Below, piece by piece: positions 1-6,928 of a DNA stretch of 8,143 bases. This stretch comes from Candidatus Cloacimonas sp. 4484_275 (GTDB taxonomy: Bacteria > Cloacimonadota > Cloacimonadia > Cloacimonadales > TCS61). The position numbers were made by a program, and so were the translations under genes. The stretch's first letter is position 1. Each line of letters begins with the position of its first letter. Under the pieces are notes generated by a model. It was not told the origin of the DNA. It searched no databases and was given only the letters and a program-made list of their open reading frames with translations. The stretch is from positions 1-8,143 of the forward strand of contig NATF01000067.1 in NCBI GenBank assembly GCA_002085205.1, written 5' to 3'.

Positions 1-17
1 CTACAAATAATAATTAA

Positions 18-3000
18 TCACAATAATTCTTCCGCCAAAATCAATGTTTCCGTTCCTTCGTCGATTTTATTGGCTGTTCTGATGATTTTATCCAGATATG
101 AATGCGGCACCAATTTCATCAAATTATCAATATCTTCGTTTAGTGTTCTTTCGTCAATTTCCCTGATCAATTTGAAAACACCGTCCGGCAAACTGTTCAG
201 TTCTTTTGCCACAAAATGCAAATCGGTAAGATAATCTTTCTTTTCCGGGACGAGTTCCATTAGCACTTCAATTTTATTGATTGCTTCACCTCTTTTTCCG
301 AAAGTCGAAATTTGTGTCTTGGAAACGAACATATTTTGTTTTGTCTGTTGATAGATTTTTTCAAATTTATCGGAAACTTTTTTCGGTTTTTCGGAAAACT
401 GCGCTTTGAAAAGTTCAAATGCTTCTTCAACGGAGAGCGGATAAGATTCTGTTTCGCTTATTCCCAATCTGAAAGTGTAATCTTCCGCTTTTTTCCCGAA
501 AATAATTACACCGGATTTTGATTTTTTCACGGTTCTGCCGATTCTGGAACGGCGCGGAATGGAGCGGGCTTTATCTATCAATTTTGGTTTTTTCTTTTTC
601 AGGTAATAAAACTCATCCTGATATTTTGCATCCCAAGATTCCGTTTCCTGCAATTTCAAAGCATCGTTGTATTTCTTATAAAAATAGGAGCGTAATTCTT
701 CGTCTTTCGTCAGAACTTTTGTGTCTTCTCCGAGAAGCGCGTCAATCATTGCTTTTTTAAGTGTGGAAATCTGCTTTTTCCTGATTTCTCTTTCTCCGAT
801 GTCGGTCGGGAAATAGTTATAAATGTAAATCTTATCGAAAAGCATTTTCCCGATTCTGTTTATTCTCCCGACTCTTTGAATGACTCTGGTCGGATTATAC
901 GGAATATCATAATTAAAAACCGTTCCGGCGCGATTTAAATTTACTCCTTCGGAAAGCGCATCGGTTGCGATTATGATGTCAAAATCATCTTTTTGAACTT
1001 TATGGGAAGCATCAAAGTTTTCTCTGATAATCCGTTTATTCTGTTCCGAGGAAATGCTTGAAGAATAATAAAAAGCTCTGATGTTCTTATCTTTTTTTAT
1101 TTCGTCGTAAATGTATTTTGCCGTGTCTGTGTATTCGCTGAAAACAACGATTTTTCTTTTGGGATCGGCTTCCAACTGTTGTTTTATTTCTATTTTGAAA
1201 TTTTCCAGTTTCGGATCTTTTTTTATTCCGTTTTCAAACCATTCTTTTTGAATATTCTTCAGTAGTTTCAAATCATGTTCCAAAAATTTTATAAAATCAT
1301 CTTTCAGCTCATCTTTGGGAATGAAAAAAAGACCTTTCTCGATAAATTTTTCCAATTCCTTTTCAAAATTATAATTTTCCAGATTTTCCAAGACATTTTC
1401 GTTCAAATCCAGCGAATCAATATCCGGTAAATTCCCTTTTTTGAAAACCGGAACTTTTCCCGCTTTTTCATAATACTTTTTTACGGATTCCATTGATTTG
1501 ATCATCGAATTCAAGGTTTTTTCAAATGCTTTGATAGAACTTTCAAAACGGGAAACAAGCAGTCTTCTCATAAAATCAGCCAAATTCGATTGTGCAATCT
1601 TAATCGCATCCGCATCGATATGTTGATGTTCCGCTTTCAATCTTTCTTTGAATTTTGCCAAATCTTTCAGATAATTTATCGGTTTGTATCGAGCGCCGAT
1701 AAATTCGTTTTTTTCTCTTTTCCCTTTCCGATTCTTGGATTCCTCCGGATAAATAGCTTCCAGAGTTTTCAGATATAATTCCGATAAATCTCCGAGATAA
1801 TATTCTTTTTCAATCGGAGGTTCTGCAAAAACATAACGAAAGCCCTGTTTTTTCAAATCTTCTTTATAATCCGAAATCTTATCCAAATCAATCCTCGAAC
1901 GCCTGATAAGAACCGGTTCGAGAATATTTCTGATCTGGTTTGCCAGATTTTGAACTCTTCGTTTCAATTCCGTTTCATCCGCATCTTTCTTTTTTCGCTC
2001 TCTATTGATAGCTTTATATTCCTTGATCATCTGCTGAAATTGATAAGAAAGATTATCTACCGTGCGAATTGTCGATTTGGAAGGAATTTGAAAAAGTTTT
2101 ATCATCGCAAAGATGTCTTGCGGTTTATTGTTGAAAGGTGTTGCCGTGAGCAACATCACTTTGTTTCCCTGACAAAGTTTGTGCAAGTTGATATAATCAT
2201 CCGTATTTTCGTTGCGATATTTATGAGCCTCATCGACAATCACCAGAATTTCTTCATCGTTCCAGACTTCCTGCAAATGTTTCAGCGCTTTATGAATTGA
2301 ACCCGTTCCAAAAACAACAGCATTTAAATTAAAAATTGTCCGGTATTCTTTGTCCCATTGATAATGTAAATTCGGAGGCGCGATTATAATCACCTTTTTT
2401 CGCAGATTGAAAGCAACTGCCGAAGCGATGATACTTTTACCCAAACCGACTACATCGGAGATAAGAACGCCGTTATGTTGTTCAAGTATTTGCAGAGACT
2501 TTTTGATAGCATCGATTTGATATTTCAAATTAAAGAATTGTCCTTTTGTGATTTCGTCGGGAAAAACAATTTCACCCGCTTCTTTGATGGAAAAATACTC
2601 CAACATAACTCTGATGTAAAAAATATAAGGAGATTCGAGCTTGTCTATCCAGATTCTTTTTATCACTTCTTCCGTAAATTCATCAAAATTTTCTTGGTTT
2701 ACGATATCGATTGCCGTTTCCCAAAGTTCGTCGAAAATCTTTTTTCCTTCCGCATATTCATCGTGCAAAATCACATTGATTTCATGCTGTCCTTTCAATC
2801 CTGCTCTTGTGAGATTACTCGAACCGGTAATCATCGTTCCCGGATTTAATCCGCCCTGATTGAATTCTTTTTTATGCTCAAACAGATATAATTTGGCATG
2901 ATTGGGAGTTTCCGTTTTTTTTATTTCGAGAGATCCGTCTTTTATTTTATTTATGAAAATTCTGAATGCTTCCTGCTTTTCCTCGGTATCGAAAAAATCG

Positions 3001-3290
3001 GTATCATTAAAAACTTCGATAAACGATTTATAATAACTTTTCTTTATTTCCAATCTCGATTGATTGATCTCCTGAATGATAGTAAATTCTTTGATCTTAT
3101 TGGAAATGGTTTTCTCAATATCCATTCCGACCAATATTTTGATTTTCTTATCATCAATATTTTTGTAAATTTGTTCAAAACCGGAAAAGTAAAAATATCC
3201 GACCAGAAAATAGAGACAATTGGAACTCGGTAAAATTTTATCGATTATTTCGGATAAAAATTCCTTCTGATTTGTAATTAACTTTGCCAT
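18..3290 (-). CDS. PLD-like nuclease / SNF2-type (SF2) helicase fusion protein
   Basis: This 1090-residue protein probably acts on DNA, using ATP-driven translocation coupled to a phospholipase-D-fold nuclease. Seen: a PLD-like N-terminal region (about 1-200) with one HxK motif (H131, K133) and the partner GSSN at 156-159; a helicase core with Walker A DVVGLGKS (279-286), DEAH (353-356) and TAT (382-384); a long charged, probably helical insert (about 420-700); and the second RecA-like domain with VVFSEYTDTAKYI (715-727), ATDALSEGVNL (775-785) and QRVGRINRIG (805-814). The C-terminal 270 residues are unassigned. The start has a good Shine-Dalgarno (TGGAG at 3296-3300). One HKD half-site usually implies dimerisation; the acidic position is E138 rather than D. 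The family is known from PLD-helicase proteins often found near restriction or defence genes. No methyltransferase or other partner is visible, but the gene ends 17 bases from the window edge. Domain calls are secure; a defence role is inference. Confidence 0.93.
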   Translation of the reverse strand: MAKLITNQKEFLSEIIDKILPSSNCLYFLVGYFYFSGFEQIYKNIDDKKIKILVGMDIEKTISNKIKEFTIIQEINQSRLEIKKSYYKSFIEVFNDTDFFDTEEKQEAFRIFINKIKDGSLEIKKTETPNHAKLYLFEHKKEFNQGGLNPGTMITGSSNLTRAGLKGQHEINVILHDEYAEGKKIFDELWETAIDIVNQENFDEFTEEVIKRIWIDKLESPYIFYIRVMLEYFSIKEAGEIVFPDEITKGQFFNLKYQIDAIKKSLQILEQHNGVLISDVVGLGKSIIASAVAFNLRKKVIIIAPPNLHYQWDKEYRTIFNLNAVVFGTGSIHKALKHLQEVWNDEEILVIVDEAHKYRNENTDDYINLHKLCQGNKVMLLTATPFNNKPQDIFAMIKLFQIPSKSTIRTVDNLSYQFQQMIKEYKAINRERKKKDADETELKRRVQNLANQIRNILEPVLIRRSRIDLDKISDYKEDLKKQGFRYVFAEPPIEKEYYLGDLSELYLKTLEAIYPEESKNRKGKREKNEFIGARYKPINYLKDLAKFKERLKAEHQHIDADAIKIAQSNLADFMRRLLVSRFESSIKAFEKTLNSMIKSMESVKKYYEKAGKVPVFKKGNLPDIDSLDLNENVLENLENYNFEKELEKFIEKGLFFIPKDELKDDFIKFLEHDLKLLKNIQKEWFENGIKKDPKLENFKIEIKQQLEADPKRKIVVFSEYTDTAKYIYDEIKKDKNIRAFYYSSSISSEQNKRIIRENFDASHKVQKDDFDIIIATDALSEGVNLNRAGTVFNYDIPYNPTRVIQRVGRINRIGKMLFDKIYIYNYFPTDIGEREIRKKQISTLKKAMIDALLGEDTKVLTKDEELRSYFYKKYNDALKLQETESWDAKYQDEFYYLKKKKPKLIDKARSIPRRSRIGRTVKKSKSGVIIFGKKAEDYTFRLGISETESYPLSVEEAFELFKAQFSEKPKKVSDKFEKIYQQTKQNMFVSKTQISTFGKRGEAINKIEVLMELVPEKKDYLTDLHFVAKELNSLPDGVFKLIREIDERTLNEDIDNLMKLVPHSYLDKIIRTANKIDEGTETLILAEELL

Positions 3291-3365
3291 AAAATCTCCA
3301 AATTATTGAGAGCAAGGAACAATCATGCTTTTTGTCTGACAATATTGTTATCTTTGCAACCGTAG

Positions 3366-3393
3366 GGAACGGGCACGCCTGTTCCTTTTTTTT
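3366..3393 (+). terminator. Terminator-like hairpin plus T8, plus strand
   Basis: The bases at 3366-3385 fold into a stem of about nine pairs, including one G-T wobble, and are followed by eight T at 3386-3393. That is the form of a Rho-independent terminator for plus-strand transcripts. No plus-strand gene is seen here, so it may simply be a repeat unit that ended next to a T-run. On the minus strand the same hairpin is preceded, not followed, by the homopolymer. Confidence 0.3.
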
Positions 3394-3429
3394 ATCTGTT
3401 CCCTTTTTTTGTTTCCGTTTCATCGTAGT

Positions 3430-3447
3430 GAACAGGCATGCCTGTTC
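3430..3447. repeat. Perfect 18-bp palindrome
   Basis: GAACAGGCATGCCTGTTC equals its own reverse complement and forms the core of the middle repeat unit. As RNA it could fold into a strong stem. It is not followed directly by a T-run on either strand, so I do not call it an intrinsic terminator. Confidence 0.85.
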
Positions 3448-3472
3448 CGTACAATGATTGCACGCCTGTTCC

Positions 3473-4441
3473 CTACGGTTTTTTTTCGGAAACTACATTT
3501 ATATTGTCTTTTTCGTTTTTTCGGGTGGATTCGAAAGCCGCTTCTTCCGTAATATGCAAAAATTCCTGAATGTCGGAAATTTTGTCGTGTCTTCCGGAAA
3601 TTCCCCAGCCGATTTTATTATGTTTCATTTCCGGTAAAGACATAATGTGCGTATTCAATCTTTTGATCGCGCTGATAACTTTTGCCGGTGGTGATTCCGG
3701 CATCAAAATCGCAAAAGTATCCGTGTAAATTCTGCCGATTATATCCGTGTAACGTAAATCGTCTTTTAGAATATCGGCAATCTTTTTCATCAGAGTGTCG
3801 GTTTTTTCATTTCCGTAAAGTCTGATTAAATTCGGATAGTTGTCTATTTTCAAAATAACCATCGTCAAATCGCGATGATAACGAATGACTTGGGAAAAAA
3901 GATATTCGGCGCGAGCCAAAAAAGCTCTGTGCGTGTAAAGTCCCGTAACTTCGTCGTTTTCCGTGAGTTGTTCGATTTCGTTCTGCTGCACGAAAATCTT
4001 GATTATCAAACTGATAATGGAAGCAAACATTCTTAATTTGGAAATTTCTTTGTCGGAGAAAAAACCTTCCTTTTTATCCATAAAAATAAAACCGAGAAGC
4101 TCTTTTTTGAAATAAATCGGCATTATCAAAAGGTGGGCATAATCTTTTTCAAACTTAAACTTTTTATTTTCTTTGTAATCCAATAACCGAAATTTATGCA
4201 ATTCTTTTATCAGTTCGTCGTTATGTGAAAAAATGTGAGTTTTGGTGAAAGTGTAACTGATGTTTCTGCTAATTTTTAATCTGAAAACATTTTCCGAAGG
4301 AATTTTTAGGTAAATGCCCAAACTTTGAAAATCAAACTCGATTTCAATGTCTCTGATAATTTTACTTAAATTTTCTTCCAACGGACGATTATGCTTCAAT
4401 TCATTCAAAAGTTTATCAAACTTAATTAATTTGAATTCCAT
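3473..4441 (-). CDS. GAF domain protein with degenerate GGDEF domain
   Basis: This is a 322-residue, probably cytoplasmic signalling protein. Residues about 15-152 look like a GAF sensor fold (for example LLIMPIYFKKELLGFIFMD, 104-122). Residues about 160-310 align with GGDEF domains: DEVTGLYTHRAF (163-174) matches the usual D-LTGL-NRR start, and LKIDNYPNLIRLYG (197-210) keeps the first metal-site Asp (D200). The signature is YTDTF (239-243): both glycines and the glutamate are lost, so cyclic-di-GMP synthesis is unlikely. A role as inactive sensor or effector is inferred. It follows the DUF4139 gene by 34 bases once that gene's frame is repaired, suggesting co-transcription. There is no clear Shine-Dalgarno; the start is the first ATG before the conserved region. 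The last codons (KKP, stop) are partly inside a palindromic repeat. Confidence 0.85.
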   Translation of the reverse strand: MEFKLIKFDKLLNELKHNRPLEENLSKIIRDIEIEFDFQSLGIYLKIPSENVFRLKISRNISYTFTKTHIFSHNDELIKELHKFRLLDYKENKKFKFEKDYAHLLIMPIYFKKELLGFIFMDKKEGFFSDKEISKLRMFASIISLIIKIFVQQNEIEQLTENDEVTGLYTHRAFLARAEYLFSQVIRYHRDLTMVILKIDNYPNLIRLYGNEKTDTLMKKIADILKDDLRYTDIIGRIYTDTFAILMPESPPAKVISAIKRLNTHIMSLPEMKHNKIGWGISGRHDKISDIQEFLHITEEAAFESTRKNEKDNINVVSEKKP

Positions 4442-4475
4442 TTATATTTTGGCAAAATTTTTCAACTCGTTAAAA

Positions 4476-4532
4476 TCAATATTCGATTCTCTCCGTCCAA
4501 GTTATTTCAAAAGTTTCGTCCGGTTTTAACCT
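4476..4532 (-). other. Displaced -1 frame tail of the DUF4139 gene
   Basis: In the frame one base back from the DUF4139 ORF, this stretch encodes R followed by LKPDETFEITWTERIEY and then TGA at 4476-4478. This is the kind of beta-strand ending (KPxET, then alternating hydrophobic residues) expected at the C-terminus of DUF4139 proteins, whereas the ORF itself stops abruptly after EFEKG. Adding one A to the A5 run (plus-strand T run 4532-4536) restores a continuous protein of about 448 residues. I infer that this belongs to the upstream gene. Confidence 0.8.
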
Positions 4533-5821
4533 TTTTCAAATTCGATTGAATTGGCGTCTTTTTTCTTGTAACTCAAGTTCTCGTTATAAATTTTCCAATC
4601 TCCGTTCAGATGATGAATTACCGCAATTTTCTTCTCTTTTTCGGAATGATTTTTCAAAGTTACTTTCATATCTCTTTCGGTAACTTTACGGGAGATTTTT
4701 CTGGTATCAAGAACAACCGTTTTCCCTTTCAAATCAAAAGCATAACCGGTTTGCAGAGTAACTTTCTCGTCTTTGGGAGTGTGGTTTATTCTGTCTTCTC
4801 CGATAAATTCCAGATTATTATCAGCCGCATCCAATTTGTAAATTTTCACAATTCCCTTGGGAAGCGGAACGCCGAGACCTTCTTTCTTGGAATTTATAAA
4901 CTCGATTTTGCTGGCAACTTTTTCCGAATAAGTTTTGTATTCATACTTTGAATTTGCTTTCACGGAAACAGCAGGAAAAAGGCGAATTTGTTTTTGTTGA
5001 TTATTATTTATGGAAACTTTTTCGCTGAGAGTGTAAAGATGAAAATCGTGGAATGCTTTTTCCTCGAATGTGGGAGCCGCCGAAGTTCCTTCCATGCTAA
5101 ATTGCAATAATCTTTCTCCTTTTTCTCGCGTCATTTTTTGGGAAATTTTCTGCACTTCGCCGGCAACCAATTTCAGTTTTGTGTCGTTAAACGCCATTCC
5201 GGAATTATTTGTGATTGTTACCCAAGAATTGATGTCGAGTTTATTCTTCTCATCATTCCAAACCATGTTGTATGTTGCTTCCCATTTCATTCCGCCGCAA
5301 ATGTAAGACAAATCCAACGGATAATTTCCGGATTTCGGAGCAATCAATTTCCAATGAAGAGTCGGTTTTAAAAAGAAATTTTCAGGAAGTTTTTCCAAGC
5401 TGATATTGCGAATTTCCTTCGTTTTTATCAAATTCAATCGTCCGGTCGTGGAATCCGTCAGTCCGATAGTGTCGAAATCACTGAATTGCAGTTTACCGGA
5501 AAATTTGGAATCCGATTTTGTGATAATCGTTATCTCTTTTCCGATATATTTTTCCAAAATTTTGTCGGTATTCGCAAGGTCATATTCATAATTTTGAGAA
5601 AAAATCTCAAACTTATCCTTGAGAGGTTTGATGATGACGGAATTGGCTTCAATGGTTTTGGGAATGTTTTCCAGATAGTAACTTTGCAATCCTTTTTTCA
5701 AATTTAATTCCAGAGAAGTCCTCACGAGAGAAAAATTCTCATTATAAATGGTTACCTGGTTCACCGCGGTTAAAGAAATGTAACTTACCACAATCAGACA
5801 AATTAAAAATAATTTATTCAT
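4526..5821 (-). CDS. Exported DUF4139 domain protein, frameshifted near its 3' end
   Basis: The 431-residue ORF begins with a signal peptide (MNKLFLICLIVVSYISLTA, cleavage probably near residue 19-22), so the protein is probably periplasmic or surface-located. The N-terminal part (about 20-150) starts with the typical VTIYNENFSLVR strand. The DUF4139 core follows, with YICGGMKWEATYNMVW (173-188) and GMAFNDTKLKLVAGEVQ (208-224), a pattern characteristic of the family. The biochemical function of the family is unknown to me. The ORF stops early after EFEKG; 18 further residues lie in the -1 frame down to 4476. No Shine-Dalgarno precedes the ATG: the upstream bases belong to a repeat-derived inverted repeat. 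The start is kept because it gives a clean signal peptide. The GAF/GGDEF-like gene lies just downstream. Confidence 0.88.
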   Translation of the reverse strand: MNKLFLICLIVVSYISLTAVNQVTIYNENFSLVRTSLELNLKKGLQSYYLENIPKTIEANSVIIKPLKDKFEIFSQNYEYDLANTDKILEKYIGKEITIITKSDSKFSGKLQFSDFDTIGLTDSTTGRLNLIKTKEIRNISLEKLPENFFLKPTLHWKLIAPKSGNYPLDLSYICGGMKWEATYNMVWNDEKNKLDINSWVTITNNSGMAFNDTKLKLVAGEVQKISQKMTREKGERLLQFSMEGTSAAPTFEEKAFHDFHLYTLSEKVSINNNQQKQIRLFPAVSVKANSKYEYKTYSEKVASKIEFINSKKEGLGVPLPKGIVKIYKLDAADNNLEFIGEDRINHTPKDEKVTLQTGYAFDLKGKTVVLDTRKISRKVTERDMKVTLKNHSEKEKKIAVIHHLNGDWKIYNENLSYKKKDANSIEFEKG

Positions 5822-5826
5822 TCTAT

Positions 5827-5870
5827 AGTCGAAGGATGATTCAATGTTTGCCTTATTGTATCCTTCGACT
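5827..5870. repeat. Perfect 11-bp inverted repeat, 22-base loop, before the DUF4139 start
   Basis: AGTCGAAGGAT at 5827-5837 pairs with ATCCTTCGACT at 5860-5870. The arms are copies of the tip of the dispersed CTTCG...GGATGACA repeat in opposite orientations. The element ends six bases before the DUF4139 start codon and takes the place where a ribosome site would be, so a folded leader RNA could affect translation. Confidence 0.7.
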
Positions 5871-5907
5871 TCGCTCAGGATGACAACGACTTCGCTCAGG
5901 ATGACAA
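5866..5907. repeat. Perfect 21-bp tandem duplication
   Basis: CGACTTCGCTCAGGATGACAA plus no gap is repeated exactly at 5866-5886 and 5887-5907. It duplicates the core of the dispersed repeat in this copy only; the copy near 6910 has a single unit. It looks like a recent slippage or unequal-exchange event. Confidence 0.85.
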
Positions 5908-5955
5908 TTTCACACTATAAATGACTTTCAAAATCCCCAATTATGCAGAACTCAT
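5888..5955. repeat. 68-bp dispersed repeat, copy A
   Basis: This matches 6910-6977 at 63 of 68 bases, ungapped and in the same orientation. It begins with the CTTCGCTCAGGATGACA core, which resembles a widespread bacterial intergenic repeat, and continues through a less familiar conserved part (CACACTATAAATGACTT and CAATTATGCAGAACTCAT). All five differences are C/T transitions. It lies downstream of udk. Confidence 0.85.
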
Positions 5956-6138
5956 CGCTTTTTTTCAGGAAACATTCTTTTTTTGATTAATTTTTCCGGC
6001 AGACATATTTTCAGAAAAATATTTTTTCTCCGCAAAACATCTTTTAGTTTATCGAAATTCCGAACTCGATGAAAAATTTTTTATGAATTCATCCAAAGAA
6101 AAAATGCAATTTTTAATGTTTCGTGTCAACTCCAAAAT

Positions 6139-6756
6139 TTATCCGTTTTGTAATTGTTTGATTTTTGCCACAATCATATCAATTCCGATTTTGTTGTGTC
6201 CGCCTTCGGGAATAATGATGTCGGCAAATCGTTTGCTTGGTTCCACAAACTCGATGTGCATCGGACGAACGGTTGCGCGATACTGATTAATAATCGATTC
6301 GAGCGTTCTGCCGCGTTCTTTCATATCTCTTTCGATTCGGCGCAAAATTCTGATGTCGGCATCCGTATCGACAAAGATTTTAATATCCATCAAATTCCGT
6401 AATTTTTCATTTTCAAAAATAAGAATTCCTTCCACAATGATGATTTTTGCCGGATTTTTTTGAATTGTTTCTTTGCGGCGCAAATGGTTTTCAAAATCAT
6501 AAGTCGGCATTTGAATCGGGACTCTGTTTTTCAACGAAATTATGTGTTCAATCAATAAATCGGTGTCAAAAGTTTGCGGATGATCATAATTCAATTTGCT
6601 GCGTTCTTCAAACGATAAATTCTCAAAATTCTTGTAATATGAATCCTGCGTAATGATGGTGATATTATCAACGATTTCACTGCAAATTGCATCTGCAATT
6701 GTGCTTTTTCCGGAACCTGTTCCTCCCGAAATTCCGATTACAACCGGTGTAGGCAT
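6139..6756 (-). CDS. udk: Uridine kinase
   Basis: This is a 205-residue cytoplasmic kinase of the uridine kinase/phosphoribulokinase family, transferring phosphate to uridine or cytidine in pyrimidine salvage. Seen: a P-loop GGTGSGKST (11-19); the QDSYY segment (37-41); NYDHPQTFDTDLL (56-68) and PTYDFENHLRR (84-94), which are typical substrate-site motifs of Udk; a Walker B-like strand IIIVEGILIF (105-114); and the basic lid RRIERDMKERGR (139-150). Length and both ends match the family, so the gene looks intact. The ATG has a good Shine-Dalgarno (AAGGAGT at 6764-6770, seven bases away) and a promoter match just upstream. It stands alone between two direct repeats, not in an obvious pathway operon. 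Family call is secure; phosphoribulokinase is excluded by length and motifs. Confidence 0.95.
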   Translation of the reverse strand: MPTPVVIGISGGTGSGKSTIADAICSEIVDNITIITQDSYYKNFENLSFEERSKLNYDHPQTFDTDLLIEHIISLKNRVPIQMPTYDFENHLRRKETIQKNPAKIIIVEGILIFENEKLRNLMDIKIFVDTDADIRILRRIERDMKERGRTLESIINQYRATVRPMHIEFVEPSKRFADIIIPEGGHNKIGIDMIVAKIKQLQNG

Positions 6757-6791
6757 TTTTTTTACTCCTTTGTTTATATTAAAAAAGTTTT

Positions 6792-6819
6792 TTTATAATT
6801 CATAACTTATTATTGTCAA
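6792..6819 (-). promoter_or_regulatory. Sigma70-like promoter for udk
   Basis: On the minus strand, TTGACA (6814-6819) is a perfect -35 match. A 16-base spacer leads to TATAAA (6792-6797), one base from the -10 consensus. Transcription would start near 6785, giving a leader of about 30 bases with the udk ribosome site at 6764-6770. The promoter overlaps a 10-bp inverted repeat, which could serve as an operator, and a 16-codon ORF. In AT-rich DNA such matches arise by chance, but position and spacing fit well. Confidence 0.6.
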
Positions 6820-6843
6820 ATAAGTTATAATCTCAAAAATCAT
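6793..6843 (-). CDS. Possible 16-residue leader peptide upstream of udk
   Basis: An ATG at 6841-6843 is preceded by the strongest ribosome site in the window, GGAGGT at 6851-6856, seven bases away. The ORF encodes MIFEIITYLTIISYEL and ends with TAA at 6793-6795, 36 bases before the udk start. The peptide is hydrophobic, with five Ile and two Tyr in 16 residues; no known small-protein family is recognised. Its coding sequence contains the two arms of an RNA hairpin (6802-6828), and its end overlaps the udk promoter. It could be an attenuation or coupling leader, a tiny membrane peptide, or the remnant of a longer gene. The near-perfect ribosome site is the main support; no sequence comparison was possible. 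Confidence 0.4.
   Translation of the reverse strand: MIFEIITYLTIISYEL
6802..6828. repeat. 10-bp inverted repeat, 7-base loop
   Basis: ATAACTTATT (6802-6811) and AATAAGTTAT (6819-6828) are perfect inverted arms around a seven-base loop. The element overlaps the -35 box of the udk promoter match and lies inside the small ORF, so it may be an operator for a dimeric regulator or an RNA hairpin in the leader. It is A/T-only except for one pair, so the RNA stem would be weak. Confidence 0.6.
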
Positions 6844-6898
6844 CTTGATTACCTCCTAACCGATAAATAAATTATCTTAACATCTTTATATTATGCTC

Positions 6899-6928
6899 TG
6901 TCATCCTTCGACTCCGCTCAGGATGACA
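6899..6928. repeat. 9-bp-stem hairpin of the dispersed repeat
   Basis: TGTCATCCT (6899-6907) and AGGATGACA (6920-6928) pair perfectly around a 12-base loop containing CGACTCCGC. This is the complete palindromic head of the dispersed repeat; in copy A the outer arm is altered. The form resembles REP-type elements moved by RAYT transposases, but no such gene is in the window. Confidence 0.75.

Larger units (their letters stand above)
3358..3480. repeat. 123-bp palindromic repeat element with imperfect terminal inverted repeats
   Basis: The arms at 3358-3378 and 3460-3480 are inverted repeats matching at 18 of 21 bases. Between them are two 26-bp direct units (3360-3385 and 3423-3448, 22 of 26 identical), each palindromic around GGCRYGCC, plus T-rich fragments such as CTGTTCCC at 3397-3404. 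It looks like a cluster of REP- or MITE-like units, some truncated. No target-site duplication is evident. It fills most of the spacer between the GAF/GGDEF-like gene and the helicase gene, and its right arm enters the 3' end of the former. Confidence 0.8.
5822..6138. other. 317-base intergenic stretch, repeat-rich then AT-rich
   Basis: Bases 5827-5955 are repeat material (separate entries). Bases 5956-6138 are AT-rich, with T and A runs and a 10-bp palindrome ATGAATTCAT at 6083-6092. I see no gene here with a start and ribosome site, no tRNA-like fold and no GC-rich terminator hairpin behind udk. A TTGACA on the minus strand at 6124-6129 has no matching -10 box at suitable spacing. The promoter of the DUF4139 gene is therefore not identified. 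Confidence 0.6.

Noticed and set aside
1950..2849. Plus-strand ORFs across the helicase gene
   Set aside because: Phe/Ile/Arg-rich antisense shadows of the helicase coding sequence, without ribosome sites or family features.
3238..3423. Minus-strand 61-codon ORF overlapping the helicase start
   Set aside because: It is Lys-rich, made largely from the palindromic repeat and T-runs, overlaps the well-supported helicase start in another frame, and has no ribosome site.
5957..6075. Minus-strand open stretch reading RNFDKLKDVLRR and ending KKR before a TGA
   Set aside because: About 40 codons with no start, no ribosome site and no recognised family; possibly a remnant, but unsupported.
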